A stretch of DNA of 64,000 bases from contig LSIB01000122.1 of the NCBI GenBank assembly GCA_001556025.1, forward strand, positions 1 to 64,000, given 5' to 3'. The DNA comes from Rhizobiales bacterium CCH3-A5 (lineage in GTDB: Bacteria > Pseudomonadota > Alphaproteobacteria > Rhizobiales > Beijerinckiaceae). Position 1 is the first letter of the stretch, and every line of letters starts with the position of its first letter. This document shows positions 15,953-24,480 of the stretch, in pieces. The notes under the pieces were generated by a model. That model was not told where the DNA came from. It saw nothing but the letters and a program-made list of their open reading frames with translations, and made no database searches. The translations under genes and the position numbers were made by a program.

Positions 15953-17457
15953 CCGCGAACCTTTTCGCTTTGCGGTTTCGTCCACCAGGGCGTCGGATCG
16001 ATCGAGACGCCGTCCTTGCGGAATTCGATATAGAGGATCGGCTGCCCGGTGCCCGAGCCGACGATCGATGCCGCAGCTTCCGACGTTTCGCCCATCACTG
16101 CAACAGGTTCTCCGGCGAGAACGAACTGATTGAGCGATACGTCGATCCGCTGCATGCCGGCCAAAAGAATATAGTACCCCCCACCCGCATTCAGGATCAA
16201 CAATTGCCCGAAGGAGCGGAAGGGACCAGCATAAGCCACCCAAGCGTCAGAAGGTGCCGAAATCAGGGCATTGGGGCGGGTGCTCACAGAAATTCCGCGC
16301 GTCTGGCCGCCAACGCCGTCGTTTTCGCCAAAACCACGCAATTGTGATCCGACGGCCGGCAGCGCCAGCAGGCCCCGCGCCTCGGCAAAGGCGATCTTGG
16401 GTGCGAGTCTGGCAGGATCCTTGAAAGCGAGCGCGGCCATGCGCTGGCGCTGCTCGCGGGTCTCGGCCTCGAGCGCCTGACGTGCCGAATCGGCGGCGCG
16501 CGTCGCCGCCGAGATCTCCTTTTCCATCCGTTCGACGAAATCGCGCATGGATTTCGCCTGCGCGGCAAGCTCACCGGCCTGGCTGCGCTGGGCGTCGGCA
16601 TCCTTGGCGGCGCTGGCTTCGCGGTCGCGCCTGGCCTCGACCAGCGAGGCGAGGCGCTGGCGTTCAGTCGCGAGCTGCTCGAGCTCCGTGGTGATCGCCT
16701 TGCGTTCCGAGCCGATGCCGTCGCGCAGGCGCACCAGCTCGCCGAGGTCGGCGCTGAGGATCTCGATTTCCTGGCGCAGATCGGGAACCACAGCGCCGAG
16801 CAGCATCGAGGCGCGCACGGCTTCCAGGATGTCTTCGGGCCGCACCAGCACGGCGGGCGGCGGGCGCCGGCCGATGCGTTGCAGAGCCGCCAGAACCTCG
16901 CCGATCAGGCCGCGCCGGCCCTCCAGCGAGCGCCGGATCGCCGCCTCGCTGCTCTGCAGCAAGGCCAGCCGCTCCTCGATGGCGCTGACGCGCCGCTCGG
17001 CGGCCTGGGCGCGCCGTGTAGTCTCCAGCAGCGAGCCGTTCAGCGCGGCGCGGTCGGCGCGGATCGCGGCGATCTCGGCCTCGAGCTTCCTGCGCGCCTC
17101 CGCATTGTTCGACAGCCGCTCCTCTATCGCCTTCAGCTCGCCCTCGCGCGCCTGTTTCTCCGCCTGCTTGGTCTGGGCCTCGCGGGTGAGTTGGTCGGGA
17201 TCGGGGGTGGGGGTCTGGGCTGTGGCGGGGGCAAGCGTGAGAGCGAGCAACGCCAGACCGGCGAGCCACAACCTGTCCCCTTCCCCCCGCTTGCGGTGGG
17301 GAAAGGTTAGGGATGGGAGGGCGTGCAGAAAGAGGCTCGACTTCGCAGCCGGGCAATGACGGCCTGGACTCGGCCCCCCATCCCGACCTCCCCCACCGCA
17401 AGCAGGGGGAGGGGGGAGCGGCGTGCCTCGACGAATCAGGGAGCGCAAAAGCGTCAT
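15949..17457 (-). CDS. envC: Murein hydrolase activator (EnvC-like, degenerate LytM) with a repeat in its N-terminal coding region
   Basis: This is a periplasmic coiled-coil protein (about residues 85-370, rich in E/R/A/Q heptads) with a C-terminal LytM/M23 domain. The domain lacks the zinc ligands: the usual Y-x-H and H-x-H positions read 'YYILLAGM' and 'LYIEFRKD', as in EnvC-type activators of amidases. The frame from ATG 17457 overlaps the rlmH stop (ATGA) and runs through a two-armed palindromic repeat before reaching the signal peptide '[19 protein letters not shown]'. A TTG at 17271, after a GGAAGGGGA purine run, is a credible internal start. Either residues 8-62 are repeat-derived, or translation begins after the repeat. 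Confidence 0.85.
   Translation of the reverse strand: MTLLRSLIRRGTPLPPPPACGGGGRDGGPSPGRHCPAAKSSLFLHALPSLTFPHRKRGEGDRLWLAGLALLALTLAPATAQTPTPDPDQLTREAQTKQAEKQAREGELKAIEERLSNNAEARRKLEAEIAAIRADRAALNGSLLETTRRAQAAERRVSAIEERLALLQSSEAAIRRSLEGRRGLIGEVLAALQRIGRRPPPAVLVRPEDILEAVRASMLLGAVVPDLRQEIEILSADLGELVRLRDGIGSERKAITTELEQLATERQRLASLVEARRDREASAAKDADAQRSQAGELAAQAKSMRDFVERMEKEISAATRAADSARQALEAETREQRQRMAALAFKDPARLAPKIAFAEARGLLALPAVGSQLRGFGENDGVGGQTRGISVSTRPNALISAPSDAWVAYAGPFRSFGQLLILNAGGGYYILLAGMQRIDVSLNQFVLAGEPVAVMGETSEAAASIVGSGTGQPILYIEFRKDGVSIDPTPWWTKPQSEKVRG
17276..17420. repeat. Palindromic two-armed repeat (family C) inside the envC 5' coding region
   Basis: The left arm at 17276-17316 contains CCCCGCTTGCGGTGGGG and then AGGTTAGGGATGGG. 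The right arm at about 17379-17420 is its near-perfect inverse (CCCATCCCGACC then CCCCCACCGCAAG). About 60 bases lie between them. The architecture matches the element at 6887-7076. The envC frame stays open through the whole element. Confidence 0.75.
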
Positions 17458-17933
17458 GCGCGATGATAGGGGTGGCCGGCGATGATCGTCATCGCCCGAT
17501 AGAGCTGTTCGAGCGCAAGCGCGCGCACGATCTGGTGGGGGATGGTCAAGGCGCCGAACGCCAGCGTGAGGTCGGCGCGGTCGCGGATGTCCTCGGCCAA
17601 ACCGTCGGCCCCGCCGATGACGAGGCTGGCATTGGCGGTGTCTGCGTCGCGCGCGGAGGCGATCTTCGCTGCGAAGGCATCGCTGGTCTGGCTCCTGCCG
17701 CGCTCGTCGAGTGCGATGACGAGACCTGGCTGGAGCTTGGCGAGGATCGCCTGGCCCTCCTCGCGCTTGCGCTCGTCGGGACGGCGGCCGCGGCTTTCCG
17801 GAATTTCGATGATGTCGGGGCCGCTGAGTCCGAGCCCGCGCCCGAGCGCGGCGGCACGCTCGCGGTAGCGTTCGCAGAGGTCGCGCTCGGGGCCGTCCTT
17901 GAGACGGCCCACGGTGATCAGCGCGAGGCGCAT
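17454..17933 (-). CDS. rlmH: 23S rRNA (pseudouridine(1915)-N(3))-methyltransferase
   Basis: This 159-residue SPOUT-family methyltransferase uses S-adenosylmethionine to methylate pseudouridine 1915 in helix 69 of 23S rRNA. Family features are '[20 protein letters not shown]' at the N-terminus, 'VIALDERGR', '[17 protein letters not shown]' (the SAM-binding knot) and the C-terminal '[12 protein letters not shown]'. It lies between rsfS and envC, a conserved ribosome-related order, and overlaps envC by 4 bases. Confidence 0.96.
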   Translation of the reverse strand: MRLALITVGRLKDGPERDLCERYRERAAALGRGLGLSGPDIIEIPESRGRRPDERKREEGQAILAKLQPGLVIALDERGRSQTSDAFAAKIASARDADTANASLVIGGADGLAEDIRDRADLTLAFGALTIPHQIVRALALEQLYRAMTIIAGHPYHRA

Positions 17934-17937
17934 GACA

Positions 17938-17982
17938 GCATGATGCCGAAAAGTTGGGACCGGTTTTCAGATGACATCATGC
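17938..17982. repeat. Short palindromic repeat between rsfS and rlmH (family D)
   Basis: The 45-base element starts GCATGATGCCGAAAAG and ends GACATCATGC, with perfect 8-base inverted ends (GCATGATG/CATCATGC) and partial pairing inside (CCGAAAAG against GGTTTTCAG). It resembles short palindromes scattered through Rhizobiales intergenic regions; that comparison is from memory. It lies directly upstream of the rlmH start at 17933. Confidence 0.65.
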
Positions 17983-17999
17983 AGCGGAGAGCCGTCAGA

Positions 18000-18356
18000 T
18001 CAGCTGACGAGCCGCTCATTGGGCCGGTCGGCGCCCCACATCTTTTCCAGATTGTAGAATTGGCGCACTTCCGGGCGGAAGATGTGGACGATGATGTCGC
18101 CGGTGTCGATCAGCACCCAGTCGCAGGCCGGAACACCCTCGACCTTGGGGGCGGGCAGGCCGGACTCCTTCAGCGCCTCGACCAGCGAATCGGCGATGGA
18201 GGCGACATGGCGGTTGACGCGGCCGGACGCGATGATCATCGCGTCGGCCAGCGAGGTCTTGCCGACCAGATCGATGACGGTGACGTCCTCGGCCTTCATT
18301 TCTTCGAGGACATGCAATGCGAGGGCAACGCTATCGGCGGAGGGGTTGTCCGACAT
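18000..18356 (-). CDS. rsfS: Ribosome silencing factor
   Basis: This 118-residue RsfS/Iojap protein binds ribosomal protein L14 and blocks 30S-50S joining in starvation. Typical segments are 'LEEMKAEDVTVIDL', 'SLADAMIIASGRVNRHV', 'CDWVLIDTGDIIVHIF' and 'RQFYNLEKMWGA'. The gene sits between nadD and rlmH, its usual alphaproteobacterial position. Confidence 0.96.
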   Translation of the reverse strand: MSDNPSADSVALALHVLEEMKAEDVTVIDLVGKTSLADAMIIASGRVNRHVASIADSLVEALKESGLPAPKVEGVPACDWVLIDTGDIIVHIFRPEVRQFYNLEKMWGADRPNERLVS

Positions 18357-18480
18357 AGCGGCCTGGGGAAGCGGCGCGGGCTCGGCTTCGCCAAGGGTTT
18401 GACGGTTCAGTTCCGTATCCTCTCGATCACGACGCGCTCCTGGCGCGACAGGATCAAATTACGCCCTTCGGGGCCGAAAT

Positions 18481-19128
18481 TCAATCGGATTCGGCCTGCG
18501 CGCGCAGTTGCGTGGACGACAGCGCCGAACGCCTGCCGTGCAGAAAGACCCAGGCGGGAGCCTCCGCGCCTGCCAGCGCGCCAGCCTGGTTCTCCGAAAT
18601 TCGCCAGCGCGAGAGCCAGTTGGCGGCGGGCGAGGCGACGGCGCGGTGGGTCGAGCCTGGCCGGTCGACCACCGCGATCGGCATCATCCGGGCGATCGCG
18701 CGCCATTCATTCCAGCAGTGGAAGCTCGCCAGATTGTCGGAGCCCATGATCCAGACGAAACGGACGCCGGGGCAGCGCAGGGTCAGCGCGCGCAGCGTGT
18801 CGGCGGTGTAGCGGGTGCGGAGCTTCGCCTCGATTCCGGTGGCCTGGATACGGGCATGGTCGGCGATTTCGCGGGCGACCGCGATCCGCGCAGCGAGCGG
18901 GGGCAGGCGGGCATTGTCCTTGAGCGGATTGCCGGGCGTCACCAGCCACCAGACCCGGTCGAGCTGTAGGCGGCGCAGCGCCGTCAGGCTCGCGAGCCGA
19001 TGGCCGTCATGGGCCGGGTTGAACGTGCCGCCGAACAGGCCGATGCGCAGGCCCGGCGCATGCGGCGGCAGGCGCAAATGCTCGCCGCTCGCGACGGAAC
19101 CGGGGGGCACGACGTCGGTTCCGGTCAC
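18481..19128 (-). CDS. nadD: Nicotinate-nucleotide adenylyltransferase
   Basis: This 215-residue enzyme of NAD synthesis transfers AMP from ATP to nicotinate mononucleotide. The nucleotidyltransferase signature '[14 protein letters not shown]' is near residue 30, '[16 protein letters not shown]' is the NMN-site region, and the C-terminal 'ALSSTQLR' matches the family's ISST-x-LR motif. Translation appears to start at a GTG at 19128 that overlaps the proA stop (GTGA). The 124 bases downstream, before rsfS, show no gene. Confidence 0.95.
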   Translation of the reverse strand: MTGTDVVPPGSVASGEHLRLPPHAPGLRIGLFGGTFNPAHDGHRLASLTALRRLQLDRVWWLVTPGNPLKDNARLPPLAARIAVAREIADHARIQATGIEAKLRTRYTADTLRALTLRCPGVRFVWIMGSDNLASFHCWNEWRAIARMMPIAVVDRPGSTHRAVASPAANWLSRWRISENQAGALAGAEAPAWVFLHGRRSALSSTQLRAQAESD

Positions 19129-20432
19129 GGCCTGATCTGGCCGTCGCCATGGACCCGGTACTTGAAGGAGCAGAGCTGCTCGACGCCGACCGGCCCGCGG
19201 GCATGCATGCGGCCCGTGGCGATGCCGATCTCCGCGCCGAAGCCGAACTCGCCACCGTCGGCGAACTGGGTCGAGGCGTTGTGCAGCACGATGGCGGAAT
19301 CGACCTCGGCGAGGAAACGGGCGGCGGCGGCTTGAACTGCCGTGACGATCGCCTCGGTGTGGCTGGAGCCAAAGCGGGTGATGTGGTCGATCGCCTCGTC
19401 GAGGCCCGCGACGACTTTGACGGCGATGGTCCTGTCGAGAAACTCGGTCGCCCAGTCAGCTTCCGTCGCCGGCGTCACGCGGGGATCGACGTCCTGCGTC
19501 GTCGCATCGCCGCGCACGGCGCAGCCGGCGTCGAGCAGGTCGATCACCAGCGGGCCGAGATGGGTTGCGGCGCAGGCCTGATCGACCAGCAGCGTTTCGG
19601 CCGCGCCGCAGACGCCGGTGCGGCGCAGTTTGGCGTTGAGCACGATGGCCCTGGCCATGGCGAGATCGGCCTGCGCATGAACGTAGACATGGCAGTTGCC
19701 GTCGAGATGGGCGAAGACCGGGACGCGCGCATCGCTCTGGACACGGGCGACGAGGCTTTTGCCGCCGCGCGGCACGACGACATCGACGCAGCCGGACAGC
19801 CCTTTCAGGATTTCGCCGACGGCGTCGCGGTCGCGGGTCGGGACGAGCTGGATCGCGTCCGCCGGAAGGCCGGCCGCCTCCAGCCCCTCGCGCAGAGCGG
19901 CGGCGATGGCGCTCGACGTGCGAAACGAGTCGGAGCCGGCGCGCAGGATCGCGGCGTTGCCGCTCTTGAGGCAGAGCGCGCCAGCATCCGCGGTCACATT
20001 GGGACGGCTCTCGAAGATGACGGCGATGACGCCGAGCGGCGTCGCGACGCGCTCGAAGCGCAGGCCATTGGGTTGCGTCCATTCGGCAGTGACGCGCCCG
20101 ACGGGGTCGGCCAGCGCCGCGACCTCGGCAACGGCGTCGGCGACGCCGTCGAGCCGGACCGCGTCGAGCATCAGCCGGTCGATGAAGGCGGCGGTCTGGT
20201 TGCCGGCTTTGGCGTCGGCGAGGTCGAGCGCGTTGGCGGCGAGGATCGCCTGCGCGTTCGCGCGCAGCGCGTCGGCCATGGCGAGCAGTGCTGCATCCTT
20301 CCGCGTCGTCGGCGCCAGCGCGACAGAGCGAGCGGCCGCCCGCGCCCGCCGGCCGAGATCGGCCATCAGCGGTGCGATGTCGACGCCGTCGTTCCCTGAT
20401 GAGACCACGCGCAGGGCGCTTTCACTCGTCAT
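19125..20432 (-). CDS. proA: Gamma-glutamyl phosphate reductase
   Basis: This 435-residue aldehyde-dehydrogenase-superfamily enzyme reduces glutamyl-5-phosphate to glutamate semialdehyde in proline synthesis. Family features are '[28 protein letters not shown]', which contains the cofactor region, and '[13 protein letters not shown]' with the catalytic cysteine. It follows proB by 31 bases and is coupled to nadD, so proline synthesis, NAD synthesis and ribosome maintenance genes share one leftward transcript. Confidence 0.96.
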   Translation of the reverse strand: MTSESALRVVSSGNDGVDIAPLMADLGRRARAAARSVALAPTTRKDAALLAMADALRANAQAILAANALDLADAKAGNQTAAFIDRLMLDAVRLDGVADAVAEVAALADPVGRVTAEWTQPNGLRFERVATPLGVIAVIFESRPNVTADAGALCLKSGNAAILRAGSDSFRTSSAIAAALREGLEAAGLPADAIQLVPTRDRDAVGEILKGLSGCVDVVVPRGGKSLVARVQSDARVPVFAHLDGNCHVYVHAQADLAMARAIVLNAKLRRTGVCGAAETLLVDQACAATHLGPLVIDLLDAGCAVRGDATTQDVDPRVTPATEADWATEFLDRTIAVKVVAGLDEAIDHITRFGSSHTEAIVTAVQAAAARFLAEVDSAIVLHNASTQFADGGEFGFGAEIGIATGRMHARGPVGVEQLCSFKYRVHGDGQIRP

Positions 20433-20463
20433 CGCACACCTGTTCCAGCTATCCGCGCCGACC

Positions 20464-21594
20464 TTAGCCCAGCCCGAGCGCCATGTCGTCCCGGTGGATC
20501 ATCTCGGCGCGGCCGGGATAGCCCAGCACGGCGGCGATGTCGCGGGAGGCCTTGCCCAGCACAAGGGCCGCCTCGGCCGCGTCATAGGCGACGAGGCCCC
20601 GACCGAGCACGGTTCCCGTCGCATCGCGGATCAGCACCGCATCGCCGCGTGCGAAATCGCCCTCGATCCGGCTGACGCCGACCGGCAGCAGGCTCGCCCC
20701 GCCGCCGAGCGCGCGGGCCGCGCCGGCATCGACGTAAAGCGAGCCGCGCGGCTCCAGCGAGCCGGCTATCCAGGTCTTTCGCGCCGTGGCGGGCGTCGAG
20801 GCGGTGAGGAACCAGGTGCAGCGCGCGCCTTGATTTATCGCGGCGAGCGGGTTCTTGGGCCGGCCGTCTGCGATCAGCATGTGCGTGCCGCCGGCGGACG
20901 CGATTTTTCCGGCCTCGATCTTGGTGCGCATGCCGCCGCGCGACAATTCCGAGGCCGCGCCGCCCGCCATCGCGTCGATCTCTGGCGTGATGCGCTCGAC
21001 GATCGGCAGATGCCGGGCCGAGGGGTCGCTGGCGGGCGGCGCTGTATAAAGCCCGTCGATGTCGGAGAACAGCACCAGCAGGTCGGCGCCGGCCATGGTC
21101 GCGACGCGGGCGGCGAGCCGGTCGTTGTCGCCATAGCGGATCTCGGTGGTGGCGACCGTGTCGTTCTCGTTGATCACCGGAATGGCGCGCAGATCGAGCA
21201 GGCGGCCGAGCGTGGCGCGGGCATTGAGATAACGCCGGCGCTCCTCAGTGTCGGCCAGCGTCAGCAGGATCTGGCCGGCGGTGAGGCCGTGGGCTCCCAG
21301 CGCCTCGGCCCAGGTCCGGGCGAGCGAAATCTGGCCGACGGCGGCGGCAGCCTGACTTTCCTCCAGCCTGAGCGGGCCCGAGGGCAAGCCGAGCACGGTG
21401 CGCCCGAGCGCGATCGCGCCCGAGGAGACGACGAGGAGATCGGCCCCGCGCTGATGAAGTTCGGCGAGGTCCTCGGCGAGCGCCGCGAGCCAGGCCTGGC
21501 GCAGACGGCCGCGCGCCCGGTCGACGAGCAGGCTGGAGCCGACCTTGACGACGATGCGGCGGAACTGGGCGAGCGAGGGGGTCTGCACGGGCAT
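20464..21594 (-). CDS. proB: Glutamate 5-kinase
   Basis: This 376-residue kinase begins proline synthesis by phosphorylating glutamate. The amino-acid-kinase domain has '[13 protein letters not shown]' at the N-terminus, '[10 protein letters not shown]', '[14 protein letters not shown]' and '[15 protein letters not shown]'-type residues. A C-terminal PUA domain (after about residue 275) includes '[15 protein letters not shown]'. The [11 protein letters not shown] start at 21594 was chosen because the 48-residue extension from 21738 is not family-like. An obg gene often precedes proB in this order of bacteria; here the upstream neighbour is a divergent cold-shock gene instead. Confidence 0.95.
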   Translation of the reverse strand: MPVQTPSLAQFRRIVVKVGSSLLVDRARGRLRQAWLAALAEDLAELHQRGADLLVVSSGAIALGRTVLGLPSGPLRLEESQAAAAVGQISLARTWAEALGAHGLTAGQILLTLADTEERRRYLNARATLGRLLDLRAIPVINENDTVATTEIRYGDNDRLAARVATMAGADLLVLFSDIDGLYTAPPASDPSARHLPIVERITPEIDAMAGGAASELSRGGMRTKIEAGKIASAGGTHMLIADGRPKNPLAAINQGARCTWFLTASTPATARKTWIAGSLEPRGSLYVDAGAARALGGGASLLPVGVSRIEGDFARGDAVLIRDATGTVLGRGLVAYDAAEAALVLGKASRDIAAVLGYPGRAEMIHRDDMALGLG

Positions 21595-21704
21595 GGCGCT
21601 GGGAACTGGACAAGGACAGCCCTGCCTTTGGCGAAAAGCGCGCGCTTGTAAAGCGTTGCGGCCTGCCGGCGAAGCGCGCCGCGCCGATTCAGCCGCGGGT
21701 TGCA

Positions 21705-21733
21705 TTGACAAGCGCGGTTCTAGCGCCCATATG
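21705..21733 (+). promoter_or_regulatory. Possible sigma-70 type promoter ahead of the cold-shock gene
   Basis: A perfect TTGACA at 21705-21710 is followed after 17 bases by CATATG at 21728-21733, a weak -10 match. If used, it would give the cold-shock mRNA a 5' leader of about 130 bases, as is common for cold-shock genes. The call rests only on the -35 match and the spacing. Confidence 0.35.
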
Positions 21734-21873
21734 ACCATGGTCGATATTTAGGCCGAACGACGTGGCCCCGCGCATGAGAATGCGCCTGCTGACGACCTTC
21801 ACCGCTCAAAAAATCGAAATCCTTGCGCGTGAGCGATCGCGCGCCGTCACACTACAAGCGAAAGAGGTTCGTC

Positions 21874-22083
21874 ATGGCCGCTGGCACAGTCAAATGGTTC
21901 AATTCCACCAAGGGTTTCGGCTTCATTCAGCCGGATGATGGCGGGCAGGACGTGTTCGTCCACATCAGCGCCGTCGAGCGGGCCGGAATGCGCGATCTCC
22001 GCGAGGGTCAGAAGATCTCCTACGAGATGGTTCAGGACAAGCGCTCGGGCAAGATGTCGGCCGACCAGCTTCGCGCCGAGTGA
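21874..22083 (+). CDS. Cold-shock protein (CspA family)
   Basis: This 69-residue single OB-fold nucleic-acid-binding protein has both RNA-binding motifs: RNP1 'KGFGFI' and RNP2 'DVFVHI'. The start '[17 protein letters not shown]' is canonical. Such proteins act as RNA chaperones during cold shock or general growth. An AAAGAGG stretch lies just upstream of the ATG at 21874. The gene is followed by a terminator-like hairpin and then rpsU. Confidence 0.95.
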   Translation: MAAGTVKWFNSTKGFGFIQPDDGGQDVFVHISAVERAGMRDLREGQKISYEMVQDKRSGKMSADQLRAE

Positions 22084-22182
22084 GCCCAAGGGCCGCGTTG
22101 GCCTGGTCTCGGAATCGGTTAAGGCGACCGCGGATGTACCGGCGCCCGAGCCACCAGATCTGACGACGACGCGGCACGATGA

Positions 22183-22212
22183 GGGGTCGGGGTTCAAAGC
22201 CCGGCCCTTTTT
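22183..22212 (+). terminator. Terminator or attenuator between csp and rpsU
   Basis: An 8-base stem GGGTCGGG/CCCGGCCC (one G-U pair) with an 8-base loop is followed by five T residues at 22208-22212. It can end the csp transcript or attenuate read-through into rpsU, which starts 32 bases later. Confidence 0.65.
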
Positions 22213-22243
22213 CCGTCATTCCAAACGCAGGAGACAAAACGCC

Positions 22244-22507
22244 ATGCAGGTTCTCGTCCGCGACAACAATGTCGACCAGGCCCTCCGGGTCCTGAAGAAG
22301 AAGATGCAGCGCGAAGGCGTGTTCCGCGAGATGAAGCGCCGCTCGGCTTATGAGAAGCCTTCCGAGAAGCGCGTCCGCGAGAAGGCCGACGCCATCCGCC
22401 GCGCCCGCAAGGTCGCCCGCAAGCAGATGCAGCGCGAGGGCCTGATCGCCGCGCCGAAGGTCAAGCCGAAGCCGGTCCGCGCTGGAAGCCCAGCCCCCGC
22501 GCGTTGA
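22244..22507 (+). CDS. rpsU: 30S ribosomal protein S21
   Basis: This 87-residue basic protein has the S21 signature '[20 protein letters not shown]', then '[20 protein letters not shown]'. The C-terminal tail is extended and rich in lysine, proline and alanine, as is usual in Rhizobiales. S21 assists initiation on the 30S subunit. A clear ribosome-binding site (CGCAGGAGA) lies 8 bases before the ATG at 22244. Alphaproteobacteria often carry two or more S21 copies, and the csp neighbour suggests this one may be cold-linked. Confidence 0.96.
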   Translation: MQVLVRDNNVDQALRVLKKKMQREGVFREMKRRSAYEKPSEKRVREKADAIRRARKVARKQMQREGLIAAPKVKPKPVRAGSPAPAR

Positions 22508-22591
22508 TTTCGATACCAATCCGGCGCGAATTGGATTATTGCCCGCTCGCGGGCTGACCTTTCGCCCGTCTGAACCCGAAGAAGGCCGACC

Positions 22592-22969
22592 TTGAAGAAC
22601 CCGAACGACCGCAGCTTTACTGATCGCCAGTCCAACTCCGCAGCCGCCAAGAAGGCGCTTCTCGAGCGCTTCAAGGCGAGGCCGGGACCGGACGACCCGA
22701 TCATGCAGCAGCGCCGCGCGGAACGTGAGGCCGTCGCCGCCGCCCGCGCCGCCCGCGAGGCCGAGAAGGCCGCCATCCGTGCCGAAGAAGAGCGTCTCGC
22801 CGAGATCGAGCGCGCCCGCCTCGCCGAGGAGGAGCGTCTGGCCGAGATCGCCCGCGAGGTCGAGCGCAAGGCCGAGCAGGCCAGGCGCGACGCCGAGCGC
22901 CCGCGCAAGGTGCTGCTCGAGGCCGTGCAATACGCCCAGATGCGCGCCGCCGGCAAAGGTCGTCGCTGA
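22592..22969 (+). CDS. DUF6481-type small charged helical protein
   Basis: This 125-residue hydrophilic protein is almost entirely a predicted long helix of alternating E/R/A residues ('AEREAVAAARAAREAEK', 'RLAEIERARLAEEERLAEI'). Its N-terminus, 'MKNPNDRSFTDRQSNSAAAKKALLERFKARP', resembles the DUF6481 group; the family name is from memory. It has no signal peptide. The position directly after csp and rpsU recurs in related genomes by recollection and suggests a role with RNA or ribosomes. No function is established. Confidence 0.7.
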   Translation: MKNPNDRSFTDRQSNSAAAKKALLERFKARPGPDDPIMQQRRAEREAVAAARAAREAEKAAIRAEEERLAEIERARLAEEERLAEIAREVERKAEQARRDAERPRKVLLEAVQYAQMRAAGKGRR

Positions 22970-23172
22970 GTCTGGGCGCCGGCTGCCGCCTGACCGGCGC
23001 AGCCTTTCGATCCGGTTCGTCGCTTCCTCGTCGGGCCGGCAAGACCTTCGACCGCGCAGACCATCCGGACTGTGTCCGGTCGAAGCTAAACTTGCCTGAG
23101 AGGAGCGCGATCGCTCCGGGCCGACGGCCCGAAGCGCGAATCCCGCTCCCGCCCGAGACCGGAGCGAGCCGC

Positions 23173-23550
23173 ATGGCCACGCGAGGATTGTCGGCCGACG
23201 AGATCAAGCGTCGCGCCCAAGCCGCTTTCGACAAGGCCGACGCCCGCAAGCAGGAGGCTTCGCGCGCGATGGAGGCCGAGCGCGCCGCGCGCGATGCCGT
23301 GCTGCAGAAGACCGAGCGACTGCGCGCGTTGCGCCTCGCCAAAGAAGCCGTCGAGGCCGAGACGGCTGCGATTGTCGCCGCCGAACAGGCCGCGGCGAAG
23401 GCCGAGATCGTCGAAGCCAAGGCCGCGGCAAAGGCCGCCAAGACCAAGACCGCGACCGACAAGGCCGCCAGAAGCGCGGAACGGGCGATCAAGAGCGCCG
23501 ACAAGGCGCTGAAGGCCGCAGCCAAAGCGGCCAAGCGCGAAGCCGTCTGA
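23173..23550 (+). CDS. Ala/Lys-rich small helical protein, histone H1-like tail
   Basis: The protein has 125 residues. The N-terminus 'ATRGLSADEIKRRAQAAFDKADARKQEA' is followed by an A/E/R helix, and the last 60 residues are dominated by alanine and lysine ('AAKAAKTKTATDKAARSAE', 'KALKAAAKAAKREAV'), like H1-type nucleoid tails. GGAGCGAG precedes the ATG at 23173. It is the fourth gene of the csp-rpsU-DUF6481 run and may bind nucleic acid through its basic C-terminus, which is inference from composition alone. An upstream in-frame start at 23092 is not protein-like. Confidence 0.6.
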   Translation: MATRGLSADEIKRRAQAAFDKADARKQEASRAMEAERAARDAVLQKTERLRALRLAKEAVEAETAAIVAAEQAAAKAEIVEAKAAAKAAKTKTATDKAARSAERAIKSADKALKAAAKAAKREAV

Positions 23551-23583
23551 CGCACGCGTCGAATACGGCCTCGACGGTTCTCG

Positions 23584-24084
23584 TCAGGTAGCGACGAATG
23601 TCAGCGCCGCGCCGTTGATGCAGTGTCGTTTGCCGGTCGGGGCCGGGCCATCGTCGAAGACATGGCCGAGATGGCCGCCGCAACGGCGGCAATGCACTTC
23701 CGTCCGCGTCATCAGGAACTTGCGGTCGGTCTTCGTGCCGACGGCGTTGGGCAGCGCCTCCCAGAAACTCGGCCAGCCCGTGCCGCTGTCGAATTTCGCC
23801 GACGAGGCATAGACCGGAAGGTCGCAGCCGGCGCATCGGAAGACGCCGGCGCGCTTCTCCCTGTCGAGCGGGCTGGTAAAGGCGCGCTCGGTGCCCTCCC
23901 GGCGAAGCACCTCGTATTGCGCCGGCGTCAGCAGCGTTTTCCACTCGGCGTCGGTGCGGGCGACCTCGAAGACCCCGTCCACGGCGGCATTCGCGCCGTC
24001 GTTTCGACCTGCGAGGATAAAGCCGGCAGTGCTCACCGCGCCGATCGCGGCGGCGCCGGACAAGAGATTGCGTCTCGACAGCAT
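23584..24084 (-). CDS. msrB: Exported peptide-methionine (R)-S-oxide reductase
   Basis: This 166-residue protein starts at ATG 24084, preceded by GAGGAGT. A Tat signal (SRRNLLSGAA, hydrophobic to about residue 30) directs it to the periplasm. The MsrB domain shows two zinc-binding CxxC pairs ('FRCAGCDLP' and 'VHCRRCGGHLGHVF'), 'DSGTGWPSF' and the catalytic cysteine in 'RHCINGAAL'. It repairs methionine-R-sulfoxide in periplasmic proteins. It is convergent with the Ala/Lys-rich gene and transcribed alone. Confidence 0.95.
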   Translation of the reverse strand: MLSRRNLLSGAAAIGAVSTAGFILAGRNDGANAAVDGVFEVARTDAEWKTLLTPAQYEVLRREGTERAFTSPLDREKRAGVFRCAGCDLPVYASSAKFDSGTGWPSFWEALPNAVGTKTDRKFLMTRTEVHCRRCGGHLGHVFDDGPAPTGKRHCINGAALTFVAT

Positions 24085-24480
24085 GGTGCGACTCCTCGTC
24101 ACTGTTTCCGATAACGCAACAGAGTTGATCCGGCTGCTTGCGCGATCTCACGATGCCGCGACCGATTTCGTGCTGCAGTGCAGCTAAACGGCGCGCCGCA
24201 GTCCCATTGGGGTCAGGATGAGCCCCGATTTTATGGTTGTCGTCGCAACTGTCAGGCGATTTTCATGTTGCGCTGCGAAGAGTTTCCGAGCGGGCAGTCG
24301 AATGCCGTTCGACGTTTCATGCCGCGTCGGCGGCGTCGAACGCTGTGTCGGATAGACTTTAGTCTTAAGTCGCACTCTTGCGTTGCGAAGAGAAGCGATA
24401 AACTCTGCACCATCGCGGCGCAAAGCCGCTTCAATGACTCGTCCAGCCTACAAGGACAGAGCAGCAGGGGAGAAGACACG
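24085..24480. other. Divergent intergenic region with a 15-base direct repeat
   Basis: This 396-base gap separates leftward msrB from the rightward TRAP operon and should hold both promoters. No protein-like frame is seen. The one regular feature is a direct repeat, TTGCGCTGCGAAGAG at 24268-24282 and TTGCGTTGCGAAGAG at 24378-24392 (14 of 15 identical, 110 bases apart). It could be a regulator-binding site or chance. A good ribosome-binding site (AGGGGAGA) ends the region. Confidence 0.5.

Noticed and set aside
22508..22591. Small inverted repeats CCAAT/ATTGG and GCCCG/CGGGC between rpsU and the DUF6481 gene
   Set aside because: Short stems with no T-run; they could be a weak terminator but chance is as likely in GC-rich DNA.
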